Shown here one piece after another: positions 48,925 to 58,964 of a stretch of DNA of 64,000 nucleotides. The DNA is from DATGPD01 sp041398565 (GTDB taxonomy: Bacteria > Planctomycetota > UBA1135 > UBA2386): contig JAWKUN010000002.1 of the NCBI GenBank assembly GCA_041398565.1, positions 1,984,001 to 2,048,000 of the forward strand. The letters are read 5' to 3'. The notes below the pieces were generated by a model. The model made no database searches. It had not been told where the DNA came from and saw nothing but the letters and a program-made list of their open reading frames with translations. Both the position numbers and the translations under genes were made by a program. Numbering within the stretch: position 1 is the first letter of the stretch; each line of letters opens with the position of its first letter.

Positions 48925-51783
48925 CTAGCGCAGCGCGAGACGCACGGTCCCTTCCGCGTCGCCAACCGTGAACCGTACGCTCGTGCGCTCGCTGCGGATG
49001 CGCGTCGAGAGCTCGTAGTCGCCCGGGGCGAGCCAGATCGCCGACTCGGGCGGCGCGCCGTCGCCGCCGCGGGCCGAAGCTCGGAGCACGACTTGCCCGT
49101 CGCGGCTCACCTCGAAATCCACCCGCGTCGGCATCGCGACGCCGGGCTCGGGTGCGAACACGAGCAGTTGCCGTACTCCCGGCATCAACCGCACGTCCAG
49201 TCCGGTCTCGCGATCCGGTTCGATCGCGAACGGCAGTGCCATCGCTGCCATGCCGTCCGCGCGCGCGAGCAGCGTGTAGGTGCCGGGCGCGAGCAGGGTG
49301 GGGCGCGGCGGCGTCGGGCGGCCGGCGGCGCCGCCTTCGGCGTCGAGGATCTGCAGGTCGATGCCTGCGCGCTCCGGGTGCACGCGCAGCGTGCCGCCAC
49401 GGGTGAGCCTCATCTCGCCGAGGTCCCACACCTCGCCGGCCAACAGCTCGCGGCCGGGGATCTCCAGTTCGGGGTGGGACGCGGACAGGACACGCAGCCA
49501 CCATCTGCCGGCCGCGACCTCGACCGCGAACGCACCGTCGGCGGCCTCCACCGGCGCGCTGGTGAACTGTTGTGGCTGGGCGCACAGCACTTCGACGCTC
49601 TCGCCGACGGCGCCGCTGCCATCGGGTCGCAGCAACCGCCCGCGGATCGTGGCGCGCGGCGCGGTGTCCTTCTGCAACCGAAGCTCGACCTCTCTGGCAC
49701 CCGGTTCGACGTCCCTCAGGGTCGCGGCGGTGTAGCCCGGCGCGGCTGCCCGCAAGGTCATGCGGCCCGGTTTGCAATCGGCGAAGAGGAAGCCGCCGTC
49801 GCCGTGGCTGAAGGTCGAACGCAAACGCCCTGTCGGACTGACCATCGGCTCCGCCGAGATCTGCGCCGAGCCGACCGGCGCGCCGTCGGCGTCGACGACG
49901 CGGCCCCGCAGCGCCAACCCGTTGGACAACGTCAGCTCGCAAACGACCGTCGTCCCCGCCACGCCGTGCACGCGAGCCGAGCCCTTGCCGTGCGGGTGGC
50001 GCGCGGACTGCACCAACAGATCGTCGACGGGCAGGCCGGTCAGCACGAACGAACCGTCGCGGGAGCTGTGCCCGCGCACGAGGTCGAAGTCGCCGATCCG
50101 GCCGACCATCACAACGGCCGCCACCGGATCGCCGGCCTCGTCGCGCACGCAGCCTCGGCACGTGACGCCCGGCGTGAGCGTGACGCGCACCTCCGTCCGG
50201 CCGTGCGCGTCCACTTCGCAGGTACCTCGCCACGGCGCGTGCAGAGGGTCCCGCACCAGCAGCTGGTGCTGCCCCGCTGGGATGCCGATCGCGGTGAAGC
50301 GACCTTCGGTGTCGGTCTGCACCTGCGCCGGCAGCGGTGGTGCCCCCTGCAGCGACGGGTTGATACCCTCGGTGCGTCCCGCGCCGACGCGCACGGTGGC
50401 GCCCGCGACCGGCCCGTCGGCGTCGACCACCTGACCAGCGACGACAGCGCCACCCGCACCGAGCTCGATGCGCACCGACTCGTCCGCGCCCGATCGGCCA
50501 CGCACGAGTTGCAGCGGCGAGGCGACCAGGCCTTCGGCGCGCGCGCCCACGAGGAACGTCGGCGCGCAGCCTCGCAGGACGAAGGTCCCGTCCGCGTCCG
50601 TCGTTGCCACTGCCTGCGCATCCTCGCCGGAGATGCTGACGAGGCCACCCTCGACCGTGGCACCGGCGACCGGCAGGCCGTCAGGGTCGACGACCAAGCC
50701 GCGGAGAGTCATGCCTTCTCGCAGCGTCACCGTGCATTCCCCGGCCTCCCCTGCCACGACGGTCGCGGCGGCTCCGCAGTTCAGGTCGAACGCGACTCGG
50801 GCTCGCACGGGCCCCGGCGGAAGACCTTCGAAGCGGACGTCGCCGGCCGCGTCCGTGCGCCCGCGACGCGGGGCGACACGCAGGTCGACGCCGCTACGGA
50901 GGAGCACGAGCATGCCTGCCTCGACGTGCGTCGCATTGCCGTGGCGCACGTGCACCACCAGTGCGCCGGTGGAGGGCGACGCCGGCGCTAGCGTGGCGAC
51001 CTGTTCGCGACGTGGTGCTGGCGCGTCTGCCGCGGCGTCGCCACCGGTCGATGGCGCGACCCTCAGGACCGTGACCGTCTCGGCAGCCGCCGACACAGCC
51101 GTCTCCACGTGTGCCTCCGGCCAGGCGACCCACAGGACGGCGATCGCGAGCATCGTCGCCGTCGCCAACCACTTCGTCTTCGTCGTCATCGTCATCACTC
51201 CGAGTTCGGCGGCGGGGGCGAGAGTCTCGCGCCACGGCAGGTGCCGCGGCGCGGCTGCGAACGGCACCAACGGCACTAGCCAGGCGCGTCGGTCGCCGCC
51301 GTGGCGCGCGTCGAGGCGTTGCCGCAGTGCCTGCAGCGCGGCGTGCAAGCGGTTCCACACCGTGGACACCGGTACGCCGAGGTGTGCGGCGATGCGGCGT
51401 GGGGGAAGGTCCTCGTAGTAGCGGAGCAGTACGACGGTGCGCAGGTGCTCGGGAAGGGCATCGACGGCGAGCACCAGCGCCCGCCGGTGTTCCTCGGCGG
51501 CCAGCAGCTCCGCCGATGACAGCACCAGCTCGCTGCGCGCCGCGGCGCGCTGTCGCGTGTGCTCGCGCCGGTCACGGCGACGCCGGTCGTGTGCGAGGTT
51601 GCGCAGGATGCGAGCCAGCCAACGCCGTGGCTGCTGCAGCGTCGCCGACTTGGACCGCAGCGCTCTCAGCCACGCCTGTTGCACGAGGTCATCGGCATCG
51701 CCGGCGACCAGACTCTGCGCCAGGGCACGCACGAAGGGCGCCTCGGCCAGCAGCCGTTGCAGGTCGTCGGGGTGCGGCTTCAT
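48925..51783 (-). CDS. ECF sigma factor fused to membrane helix and exported carboxypeptidase-regulatory domains
   Basis: A 952-residue single frame starting at ATG 51783. Residues 10-75 are sigma-70 region 2 (DADDLVQQAWLRALRS, RWLARILRNLAHDRRRRDRR) and residues 105-158 region 4 (LPEHLRTVVLLRYYEDLPPR, IAAHLGVPVSTVWNRLHAAL). After a linker a transmembrane helix lies at about 205-221 (WLATATMLAIAVLWVAW). The remaining ~730 residues are repeated CarboxypepD_reg-like beta sandwiches (LRGLVVDPDGLPVAGATVEG, VVAGQVVDADGPVAGATVRV, LRGRVVDADGAPVGSAQISA). The C-terminal part should be outside the cytoplasm, so one chain could sense outside and control transcription inside. It probably needs proteolysis to free the sigma part. 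Related fusions occur in Planctomycetota. Confidence 0.85.
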   Translation of the reverse strand: MKPHPDDLQRLLAEAPFVRALAQSLVAGDADDLVQQAWLRALRSKSATLQQPRRWLARILRNLAHDRRRRDRREHTRQRAAARSELVLSSAELLAAEEHRRALVLAVDALPEHLRTVVLLRYYEDLPPRRIAAHLGVPVSTVWNRLHAALQALRQRLDARHGGDRRAWLVPLVPFAAAPRHLPWRETLAPAAELGVMTMTTKTKWLATATMLAIAVLWVAWPEAHVETAVSAAAETVTVLRVAPSTGGDAAADAPAPRREQVATLAPASPSTGALVVHVRHGNATHVEAGMLVLLRSGVDLRVAPRRGRTDAAGDVRFEGLPPGPVRARVAFDLNCGAAATVVAGEAGECTVTLREGMTLRGLVVDPDGLPVAGATVEGGLVSISGEDAQAVATTDADGTFVLRGCAPTFLVGARAEGLVASPLQLVRGRSGADESVRIELGAGGAVVAGQVVDADGPVAGATVRVGAGRTEGINPSLQGAPPLPAQVQTDTEGRFTAIGIPAGQHQLLVRDPLHAPWRGTCEVDAHGRTEVRVTLTPGVTCRGCVRDEAGDPVAAVVMVGRIGDFDLVRGHSSRDGSFVLTGLPVDDLLVQSARHPHGKGSARVHGVAGTTVVCELTLSNGLALRGRVVDADGAPVGSAQISAEPMVSPTGRLRSTFSHGDGGFLFADCKPGRMTLRAAAPGYTAATLRDVEPGAREVELRLQKDTAPRATIRGRLLRPDGSGAVGESVEVLCAQPQQFTSAPVEAADGAFAVEVAAGRWWLRVLSASHPELEIPGRELLAGEVWDLGEMRLTRGGTLRVHPERAGIDLQILDAEGGAAGRPTPPRPTLLAPGTYTLLARADGMAAMALPFAIEPDRETGLDVRLMPGVRQLLVFAPEPGVAMPTRVDFEVSRDGQVVLRASARGGDGAPPESAIWLAPGDYELSTRIRSERTSVRFTVGDAEGTVRLALR

Positions 51784-51817
51784 GCCACTCTGCCAGACGC
51801 CACGCGTGCCGTTTCCT

Positions 51818-52181
51818 CTGGGCTGCAAGTGCTGCGAATCCTCGCGGTGCGCGCGAGATCCGCACGGCGTGCAGTTTGCCACGGCGCCGAAATCGCCATG
51901 TCTGAGCGGCGCTGGAAGCCCCCGGCAATGGAGCGGCCTGCGGCTCTCTCTGGTCGGCGCGCAGCGCCGACTCGCGCCTTTGGTGCGGCCGCAGGCTGCG
52001 ATGGGCGGTGGTGGCAAATGCTCACTCCGGGTGGGAGATGGTGCACCGCATCCATCGTGGCGGAGCTGGGAACCCCCGGGAAGGGGGCTCGACCCCGAGG
52101 CGTGCCTCCGCTCGGTGTGGCACGGAACGACGTCGCCGAAATCGCGCCGTGGCGCGAGGATTCGCGTCACTCGCAGCCCAG
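51818..52181. repeat. Dispersed repeat element, locus 2, inverted pair
   Basis: A 364-bp element with perfect ends CTGGGCTGC and GCAGCCCAG. The left arm reads CTGCAAGTGCTGCGAATCCT and later CTCTCTGGTCGGCGC plus GCGCCGAC (hairpin); the right arm is the inverted counterpart (GCGAGGATTCGCGTCACTCG). Same family as 40611-41296, but with one copy per orientation. It lies upstream of the sigma-factor gene and beyond the end of clpP. Confidence 0.75.
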
Positions 52182-52401
52182 GTCGTGGTCTCGACCCGGG
52201 CGCTCCGTCGGCGTGCGAGCTCGTCTACCCCAACGGCCTCGACACGACGATCGGCCGCGACGTGTGGGAAGGGGCGTCGCTGCGGGCGGCCCGATTTCGG
52301 TGCCGCCGCGTCGGCGCTCGCCTCCGGTCGCTGGCGACCCGACACTGGCCGGTGTCACCACCGGCCGGTTGCACTGGTGCGGGTCGTCGCGACGCCGCGC
52401 G
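52182..52401. other. Intergenic remainder between repeat element and clpP
   Basis: Includes a hairpin TGGCCGGTG, TCAC, CACCGGCCG at 52346-52367, 35 bp past the clpP stop, a plausible terminator without T-tract. A plus-strand stretch near 52210-52290 (ELVYPNGLDTTIGRDVW) has coding-like codons but neither start nor recognisable family. Confidence 0.4.
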
Positions 52402-53043
52402 CTACTCCGGCAGCTCGGTGCTGCGGGTGATCACCTTGGCGACCAGGCCGTACTCCTTGGACTCGGCAGCGTTCAGCCAGAAGTCGCGGCGGGTGTCCTC
52501 GGTGATCTTGTCGATGTTCTGGTTGCAGGTCTCGGCGACGATCCGGTTGTAGCGCTCGCGCAGCTTGATGATCTCGCGCGCGGTGATGTCGAGGTCGGAC
52601 GCCGTGCCGCGCCCCATCGTCGACGGCTGGTGCAGCAGGAAACGACTCTCCGGCAAGCTGAAGCGGCGCTTCTTGTCCGTCGCCAACAGCACCAGGATCG
52701 CTGCCGATGCGCACAGCCCGTTCACCACGGTCGACACCGGCGGCCTGACGAAGCGCAGCATGTCGTAGATGGCGAAACCCGAGTCGGCGCTGCCGCCCGG
52801 CGAGTTGATCATCACCGTGATCGGCTTCTCCGGGTTCATCTGCTCCATGACCAGGAGCCGCGTCGCGCAGTACCGCGCCAGCTTGTCGGTGATGGGGCCG
52901 ACCACCTGCAGGATGCGGGCCTCGGCCAGGCGGCGCTCGAAGAAGCCGCCTTCACCGCCCGGCTTGCCGTTCGCCGGGGTCGGCTCGTCGTCGTCGTCGT
53001 CGAGCCAGGTGGGTTGCGGACGGGCGGGATGGGAGTTGCTCAT
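52402..53043 (-). CDS. clpP: ATP-dependent Clp protease proteolytic subunit
   Basis: A 213-residue serine peptidase that forms the tetradecameric core of ClpXP/ClpAP-type proteases in the cytoplasm. Visible marks: INSPGGSADSGFAIYD, the nucleophile Ser113 in GLCASAAILVLLA, His138 in RFLLHQPS, and the Asp in ITEDTRRDFWL. The N terminus carries an acidic stretch (WLDDDDDEP) absent from typical ClpP. The start at 53043 has GGAG 10 nt upstream; the frame is open beyond it. The Cys-Ala around the active Ser (usual form GQAAS or GMAAS) suggests a divergent paralogue, as many planctomycetes have more than one clpP. No clpX neighbour is in the window. Confidence 0.93.
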   Translation of the reverse strand: MSNSHPARPQPTWLDDDDDEPTPANGKPGGEGGFFERRLAEARILQVVGPITDKLARYCATRLLVMEQMNPEKPITVMINSPGGSADSGFAIYDMLRFVRPPVSTVVNGLCASAAILVLLATDKKRRFSLPESRFLLHQPSTMGRGTASDLDITAREIIKLRERYNRIVAETCNQNIDKITEDTRRDFWLNAAESKEYGLVAKVITRSTELPE

Positions 53044-53143
53044 GTCGGTTGCTCCGGGGCGCGCGCCGGCGCTCCAGCGTCGTTTTCGGGTGGGCGGCGG
53101 CATCGGGTTGAGGTGCTCGCGGATCGCGCGCTCCGCGGGCGGG

Positions 53144-53170
53144 ATTAGACCTCTCGGCGTCCCGGTGCAA
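53144..53170 (-). promoter_or_regulatory. Candidate clpP promoter
   Basis: On the minus strand TTGCAC and TCTAAT are separated by 15 bp, about 100 bp upstream of the clpP start. Both hexamers are close to sigma-70 consensus, but the spacer is short. It lies in the 616-bp divergent region between clpP and rho. Confidence 0.4.
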
Positions 53171-53308
53171 GCGCGAGGCGGGGTGTCCCGAACGCGGATC
53201 CAGCCATGGCGAGGGGCACGCAGCGTGCGGCCGGCCTGTCCGCACCGGGGGCGGCGGGCCGGCCACGGACCAGCCCACGGACCGCCGCAAAGAATTGTGG
53301 CAGTGACC

Positions 53309-53337
53309 TTGCGGGGACGCCACCGGTTCGGTAGCGT
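53309..53337 (+). promoter_or_regulatory. Candidate rho promoter with long leader
   Basis: TTGCGG, 17 bp, TAGCGT: a moderate sigma-70-like pair. Transcription from here would give a leader of about 315 nt before rho. Long leaders that allow Rho to terminate its own mRNA are known in other bacteria; here that is inference. I see no gene in 53044-53659. Confidence 0.4.
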
Positions 53338-53659
53338 CTTCCGGCAGTCGCGGGGATCTGCGACTCCCTCTGGCTTCGGCGCGCGTTGCGCGCACGGGCC
53401 AGCCGGCCGGCGATCGCACGTCGGCTCCGTCACCGTGCTCTCGACTCAGGGTCGCCACGGTGGCACCAGGTGGTTCGACGAATCCGGGCACGGGCTCGGT
53501 CGTGGATCCTTGGCGAGGGGGTGCATCCGCGCGCTGTCTCTCAGCTGATGCAGCTTGCCTGGTCGTCGCCTCTTGGGACGCGACCCCGGGCCAACCTCCG
53601 ATCCGGCGTTCGCGCGTAGGGTGTGCGACGCCGCCGCAATCGAGCCTCAAGGAAGACCG

Positions 53660-55012
<1,353 letters not shown>

Positions 55013-55127
55013 CCGGTGTGGCCGCGCCGACCGCGCGGTGTCGGCTGGCCGGCGCGGGGCGCTCGGCTGTCAGGCGTCCCGTGGCCCGCGCGCTGCACCC
55101 ACCGCGCCCGCTTTGCTTCGTGAACCG

Positions 55128-56078
55128 ATGATCATCGTCGACAACCTCCGCAAGACGTACGGGCCCACCCAGGCGTTGAAAGGCGTGTCCTTCAACGTGG
55201 CCAAGGGCGACGTCGTCGGCTTCCTCGGACCCAACGGTGCCGGCAAGTCGACGACGATGAAGATCCTCACGGGCTACCTGCTGCCGACCTCGGGGGCGGC
55301 CAGCGTCGACGGCCTCGACGTCGTCGACAAGTCGCTCGAGGTGCGGCGCAAGATCGGCTACCTGCCGGAGTCGACGCCGCTCTACAGCGAGATGCTGGTG
55401 TTCGACTACCTGCGCTTCGCCGCCGAGATCCGGGGCGTCCCGGGGCGGCGCCTGCGCGACGCCGTCGACCGCGTCGTCGGGCTGTGCGGCCTCGAGCGCG
55501 TCGTCGGCAAGAACATCGTCGAGCTGTCGAAGGGCTACAAGCAGCGCGTCGGTCTGGCGCAGGCGATGGTGCACGAGCCCGACGTGCTGATCCTCGACGA
55601 GCCGACCTCCGGCCTCGATCCCAACCAGATCATCGAGGTCCGCAAGCTCATCAAGGAGCTGGCCGAGCAGCACACCGTCATCTTGTCGACGCACTACCTG
55701 CAAGAGGTCGACGCCGTGGCGACGCGCGTCATCATCGTCAACCGCGGTGAGATCGTCGCCGACGACACTCGTGACGACCTGCTGGCGCGCGCCTCGGCGC
55801 AGGCCATCCGCGCCCGGGTGCGCGGGCCCAAGCACAACATCCTGTCGCAGATCGGCGAGCTGATGCCGGGGCGACGCGTCGACGTCACCTGGAGCGAGGG
55901 CGACTACCACGACCTGCGCGTGCACGTGACCACCGACGTGCGCGACCGCACCGTGCCGGAGGCACTGGCCGACCTCATGATCAAGAACGGCTGGGCCCTG
56001 GCCGAACTCGCGCGCGAGCAGGTGACGCTCGAAGACGTGTTCCGCTCGCTCACCACCAGCGACGGAGGTGCCGCGTGA
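55128..56078 (+). CDS. ABC transporter ATPase, GldA-like
   Basis: A 316-residue ATP-binding subunit. Walker A GPNGAGKST near residue 36, signature VELSKGYKQRVGLAQAMVHE, Walker B VLILDEPTSGLDP, and the switch His in VILSTHYLQEVD. The C-terminal ~90 residues are the extension usual in GldA/NatA-type exporters. It is the first gene of a four-gene unit in which the permease start overlaps this stop (GTGA). Homologues in Bacteroidota form the GldAFG transporter for gliding; in non-gliding bacteria, including planctomycetes, similar sets are common and their substrate is unknown. Confidence 0.93.
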   Translation: MIIVDNLRKTYGPTQALKGVSFNVAKGDVVGFLGPNGAGKSTTMKILTGYLLPTSGAASVDGLDVVDKSLEVRRKIGYLPESTPLYSEMLVFDYLRFAAEIRGVPGRRLRDAVDRVVGLCGLERVVGKNIVELSKGYKQRVGLAQAMVHEPDVLILDEPTSGLDPNQIIEVRKLIKELAEQHTVILSTHYLQEVDAVATRVIIVNRGEIVADDTRDDLLARASAQAIRARVRGPKHNILSQIGELMPGRRVDVTWSEGDYHDLRVHVTTDVRDRTVPEALADLMIKNGWALAELAREQVTLEDVFRSLTTSDGGAA

Positions 56079-56812
56079 CCCGCGCTCTGGTCGTGATGCG
56101 GCGCGAGCTGAAGAGCTACTTCGCCTCGCCGATCGCCTACGTGTTCGGCGCGCTGTTCCTCGCCGCGCAGATCGGCTTCACCATGCTGGTCACCTGGAAG
56201 CACGGCGCCATCGCCAGCATGCAGGTGTTCTTCCAGATGTTCCTGCCCTGGTCGTTCATGGTGTTCGTGTCGGCGCTGACCATGCGGCTGTGGGCCGAGG
56301 AGCGCAAGCTGGGCACCCTCGAGCTCCTGATGACCTTTCCGGTTCGAGTCGGCGAGCTGATCGCCGGCAAGTTCCTGGCGGTGGTCGCCTACCTGGCACT
56401 CGTGCTGCTCCTGACCCTGGGCCTGCCGCTGACGATGTCGTGGTACGGCAACCTCGACTGGGGTCCGGTGTTGTCGGCCTACCTGGCGAGCATGCTCATG
56501 GCCGGCGCCTTCGTGGCGGTGGGCATGTTCTACTCGAGTCTCACCCGCGACCAGATCATCGCTTTGCTGCTGACCCTGGTCACGCTCCTGCTCCTGCTGG
56601 TGCTCGGGCTGCCACCCGTGGTCGAGAAGATGACGTCGTTCCTGCCGCGGTGGGCAGCCGAGGGTGTCGCTGCGCTGAGTCCGGTGCCCTACTTCGGCAG
56701 CATCGCGCGCGGCGTGCTCGACACCGGCGACCTGGTCTACTACGTCTGCTTCACCCTGTTCTTCCTCCACCTCAACGCGCTGGTCCTGCACGGCCGGCGT
56801 CTGAAGGGCTGA
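56075..56812 (+). CDS. ABC-2 type permease, GldF-like
   Basis: A 245-residue integral membrane protein beginning at a GTG that overlaps the ATPase stop. About six transmembrane helices are visible, for example IAYVFGALFLAAQIGFTMLV, FLAVVAYLALVLLLTLGLPL and IIALLLTLVTLLLLLVLGLP. The conserved segment LWAEERKLGTLELLMTFPV is the coupling-helix region of ABC-2 exporters. It works with the ATPase upstream and the GldG-like protein downstream in the inner membrane. Confidence 0.93.
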   Translation: MTRALVVMRRELKSYFASPIAYVFGALFLAAQIGFTMLVTWKHGAIASMQVFFQMFLPWSFMVFVSALTMRLWAEERKLGTLELLMTFPVRVGELIAGKFLAVVAYLALVLLLTLGLPLTMSWYGNLDWGPVLSAYLASMLMAGAFVAVGMFYSSLTRDQIIALLLTLVTLLLLLVLGLPPVVEKMTSFLPRWAAEGVAALSPVPYFGSIARGVLDTGDLVYYVCFTLFFLHLNALVLHGRRLKG

Positions 56813-56818
56813 CGCGCC

Positions 56819-58951
56819 ATGACCCACGCCAACAGCCAGCGCGGCTACGGACTGACCATCCTGTTTCGCGTCGTCCTGCTGCTCGCGGTCCTGGCCCAAC
56901 TCGTGTTCCTGGGCAACCGCTACAAGGTGCGGCGCGACCTCACGCAGGACAAGCTCTACTCGCTCAGTGCGTCGACGCGGAAGGTCCTGTCGGGACTCGC
57001 GGACCGTCTCCTCATCGAGTGCTACTTCACCCGCGACGACAAGCTGCCGCAGTCGCTGCAGGGCTACCGGCGCGAGCTCAAGAGCGTGCTCGACGAGTAC
57101 GTGCGCCGCAGCGACGGCAAGGTGGCGCTGCAGTACTTCGATCCGCAGTCTGATCAGCTCTTGCGCGAGAAGGCCGAGCGCCTGCAGATCAAGCCCGAGG
57201 CGGTGGAGAGCGTGGAGGTGGGCGAGCTTCGCCAGCAGCAGATCTGGCAGGGCATGCGCCTGCGCTACGGTGGCGACCGGCAGCAGGTCATCCCCACCCT
57301 CGCCTTCGTGCCGAGCACCTTCCAGTACGAAGCGCAGCTGACGCCGCTCATCAAGGACCTGGCCACCAAGGACAAGCCCAAGGTCAAGATCCTCGCCGGC
57401 GTTTCGCCGAGCGGCAGCCGCGCCAACCCCAAGGGCTTCCAGCACCTGCGCAGCTTGCTGCAGCGCTTCGACTTCAGCGACCTCGACCTGAGGGACGGCA
57501 AGCTGGTGCCCGACGACGTGCCGATCGTGCTGCTCATGCGGCCGCGCGAGCTGCGCGACCGCGACAAGTACGCGCTCGACCAGTTCCTCATGCGCGGCGG
57601 CAAGCTGGTGGTGTTCGCCGACACCGATGACGTCGAGGTCGGCACCCAGGAGAACCGTGCCTTCTACTGCACCAAGGTCGAGTACGACGCGACCGGCAGC
57701 GAGCTGAAGTTCCTCGACCAGCTGGCCAACTACGGCGCGAAGGTCGACGAGCGCATGGTGGCGGACTGCTTCATCAGTCCGGTCGGCAACGTCCAGACCG
57801 GCGCGCAGGAGCTGATGATGTGGGTCAAGCAGACCCTGCAAGGCGCGCAGGGGGTGCCGGTCTTCTACCCCTACATCCTGCACGCGCTCGCGGTGGACTG
57901 GGGCACCGAGGACGTCGCACGCCAGCTCGTCCAGCACGAGAGCCAGGGCCGCGAGATCGACCCGGCGCGGGTCGCGCAGTACCAAGCGGCCTTCAAGCCC
58001 GGCCTCGACAGCAAGCATCCGCTCGCCCTGGGGCAGGTCTTGGGCCCCGGCATGTTCTGGCCGTGTCCGGTCGACCTGGTCGACGGGCTGCCGAGCGGCG
58101 TCACCGGTCACGTGATCGCCCGCTCGAGTCCCCTCACGGTGGTCGCCAAGCCGCCGCGCGAGGTCAACCCGTTCGGCGTCAACAGTGGCGACCCGGCGAC
58201 GGTGGGCGTGGCGCTGGCGCAGTTCCAGAACACCGTGCAAGCGCGCCTGATGGCGGAGCCGCGCACTCAGGTCGGGTTGATCGTGGCGCTGCAGGGTGCG
58301 TTCCCCTCGGCCTTCGCCGGCAGACCGTTGCCGCCGCGCAAGCCGCCGGTGAAGAAGGATGTCGATCCGCTGAGCGAGAAGGTCGGCAAGGAGGGCGAGG
58401 ACGAGGCCCCCAAGGCCGACGCGCCGAAGGGCGAGGAAGGCAAGACCGACGAGTCCCAAGACCCCGAGCCGATCGGGCCGCCGATCGCGGGCGAAGAAGG
58501 CCAGGAGGGCGACAAGGACGCCGATCCGCCTTTCCTCGACAAGGCCGGTCCCGGCGCGCAGCTGGTGGTGGTCGGCGACTCCGACTTCCTGCGCGACGAC
58601 TTCCTCAGCGGGATGTACGGCCAGATGGGGCGGGCGAGGGTGGTCGGGCCGACCAGCGACCAGCGGGCGGCATTCTTCTTCGCTGCCCTGCTCGACTGGT
58701 TGATCCAGGACGCCGACCTGGTGGCGCTGCGCACCAAGGTCGGCACCGACCGCACCATCCGGCTCGGGCAGCAGGAGGTGCTCAATGGCGAGTCTCTCGA
58801 GGGCTTCACCCAGCGCATTTCGCGCAAGGAGAGCTACCTGCTGTGGGCCAATGTCGGCATTCCGGCGGCGGCGCTCCTGGTGGCGTGGCTCCTGGTGAGT
58901 CTGGTGCGCGCCCAGCGCAAGGCCGCCTTCCTCGGGCGCGTGGGGAGCTGA
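56819..58951 (+). CDS. GldG-like ABC transporter auxiliary protein
   Basis: A 710-residue membrane protein. One helix near the N terminus (LTILFRVVLLLAVLAQLVFL) and one near the C terminus (ANVGIPAAALLVAWLLVSLV) flank a large extracytoplasmic region. The start of that region, RRDLTQDKLYSLSASTRKVL and DRLLIECYFTRDDKLP, is typical of the GldG/ABC-type uncharacterised transport domain, followed by LLMRPRELRDRDKYALDQFL and LVVFADTDDVE. A charged Glu/Asp/Lys/Pro linker lies near residues 510-575. The C-terminal piece has LVVVGDSDFLRDDF. Spaced 6 bp after the permease; part of the same operon. Confidence 0.9.
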   Translation: MTHANSQRGYGLTILFRVVLLLAVLAQLVFLGNRYKVRRDLTQDKLYSLSASTRKVLSGLADRLLIECYFTRDDKLPQSLQGYRRELKSVLDEYVRRSDGKVALQYFDPQSDQLLREKAERLQIKPEAVESVEVGELRQQQIWQGMRLRYGGDRQQVIPTLAFVPSTFQYEAQLTPLIKDLATKDKPKVKILAGVSPSGSRANPKGFQHLRSLLQRFDFSDLDLRDGKLVPDDVPIVLLMRPRELRDRDKYALDQFLMRGGKLVVFADTDDVEVGTQENRAFYCTKVEYDATGSELKFLDQLANYGAKVDERMVADCFISPVGNVQTGAQELMMWVKQTLQGAQGVPVFYPYILHALAVDWGTEDVARQLVQHESQGREIDPARVAQYQAAFKPGLDSKHPLALGQVLGPGMFWPCPVDLVDGLPSGVTGHVIARSSPLTVVAKPPREVNPFGVNSGDPATVGVALAQFQNTVQARLMAEPRTQVGLIVALQGAFPSAFAGRPLPPRKPPVKKDVDPLSEKVGKEGEDEAPKADAPKGEEGKTDESQDPEPIGPPIAGEEGQEGDKDADPPFLDKAGPGAQLVVVGDSDFLRDDFLSGMYGQMGRARVVGPTSDQRAAFFFAALLDWLIQDADLVALRTKVGTDRTIRLGQQEVLNGESLEGFTQRISRKESYLLWANVGIPAAALLVAWLLVSLVRAQRKAAFLGRVGS

Positions 58952-58964
58952 CGCGGAGCAAACG

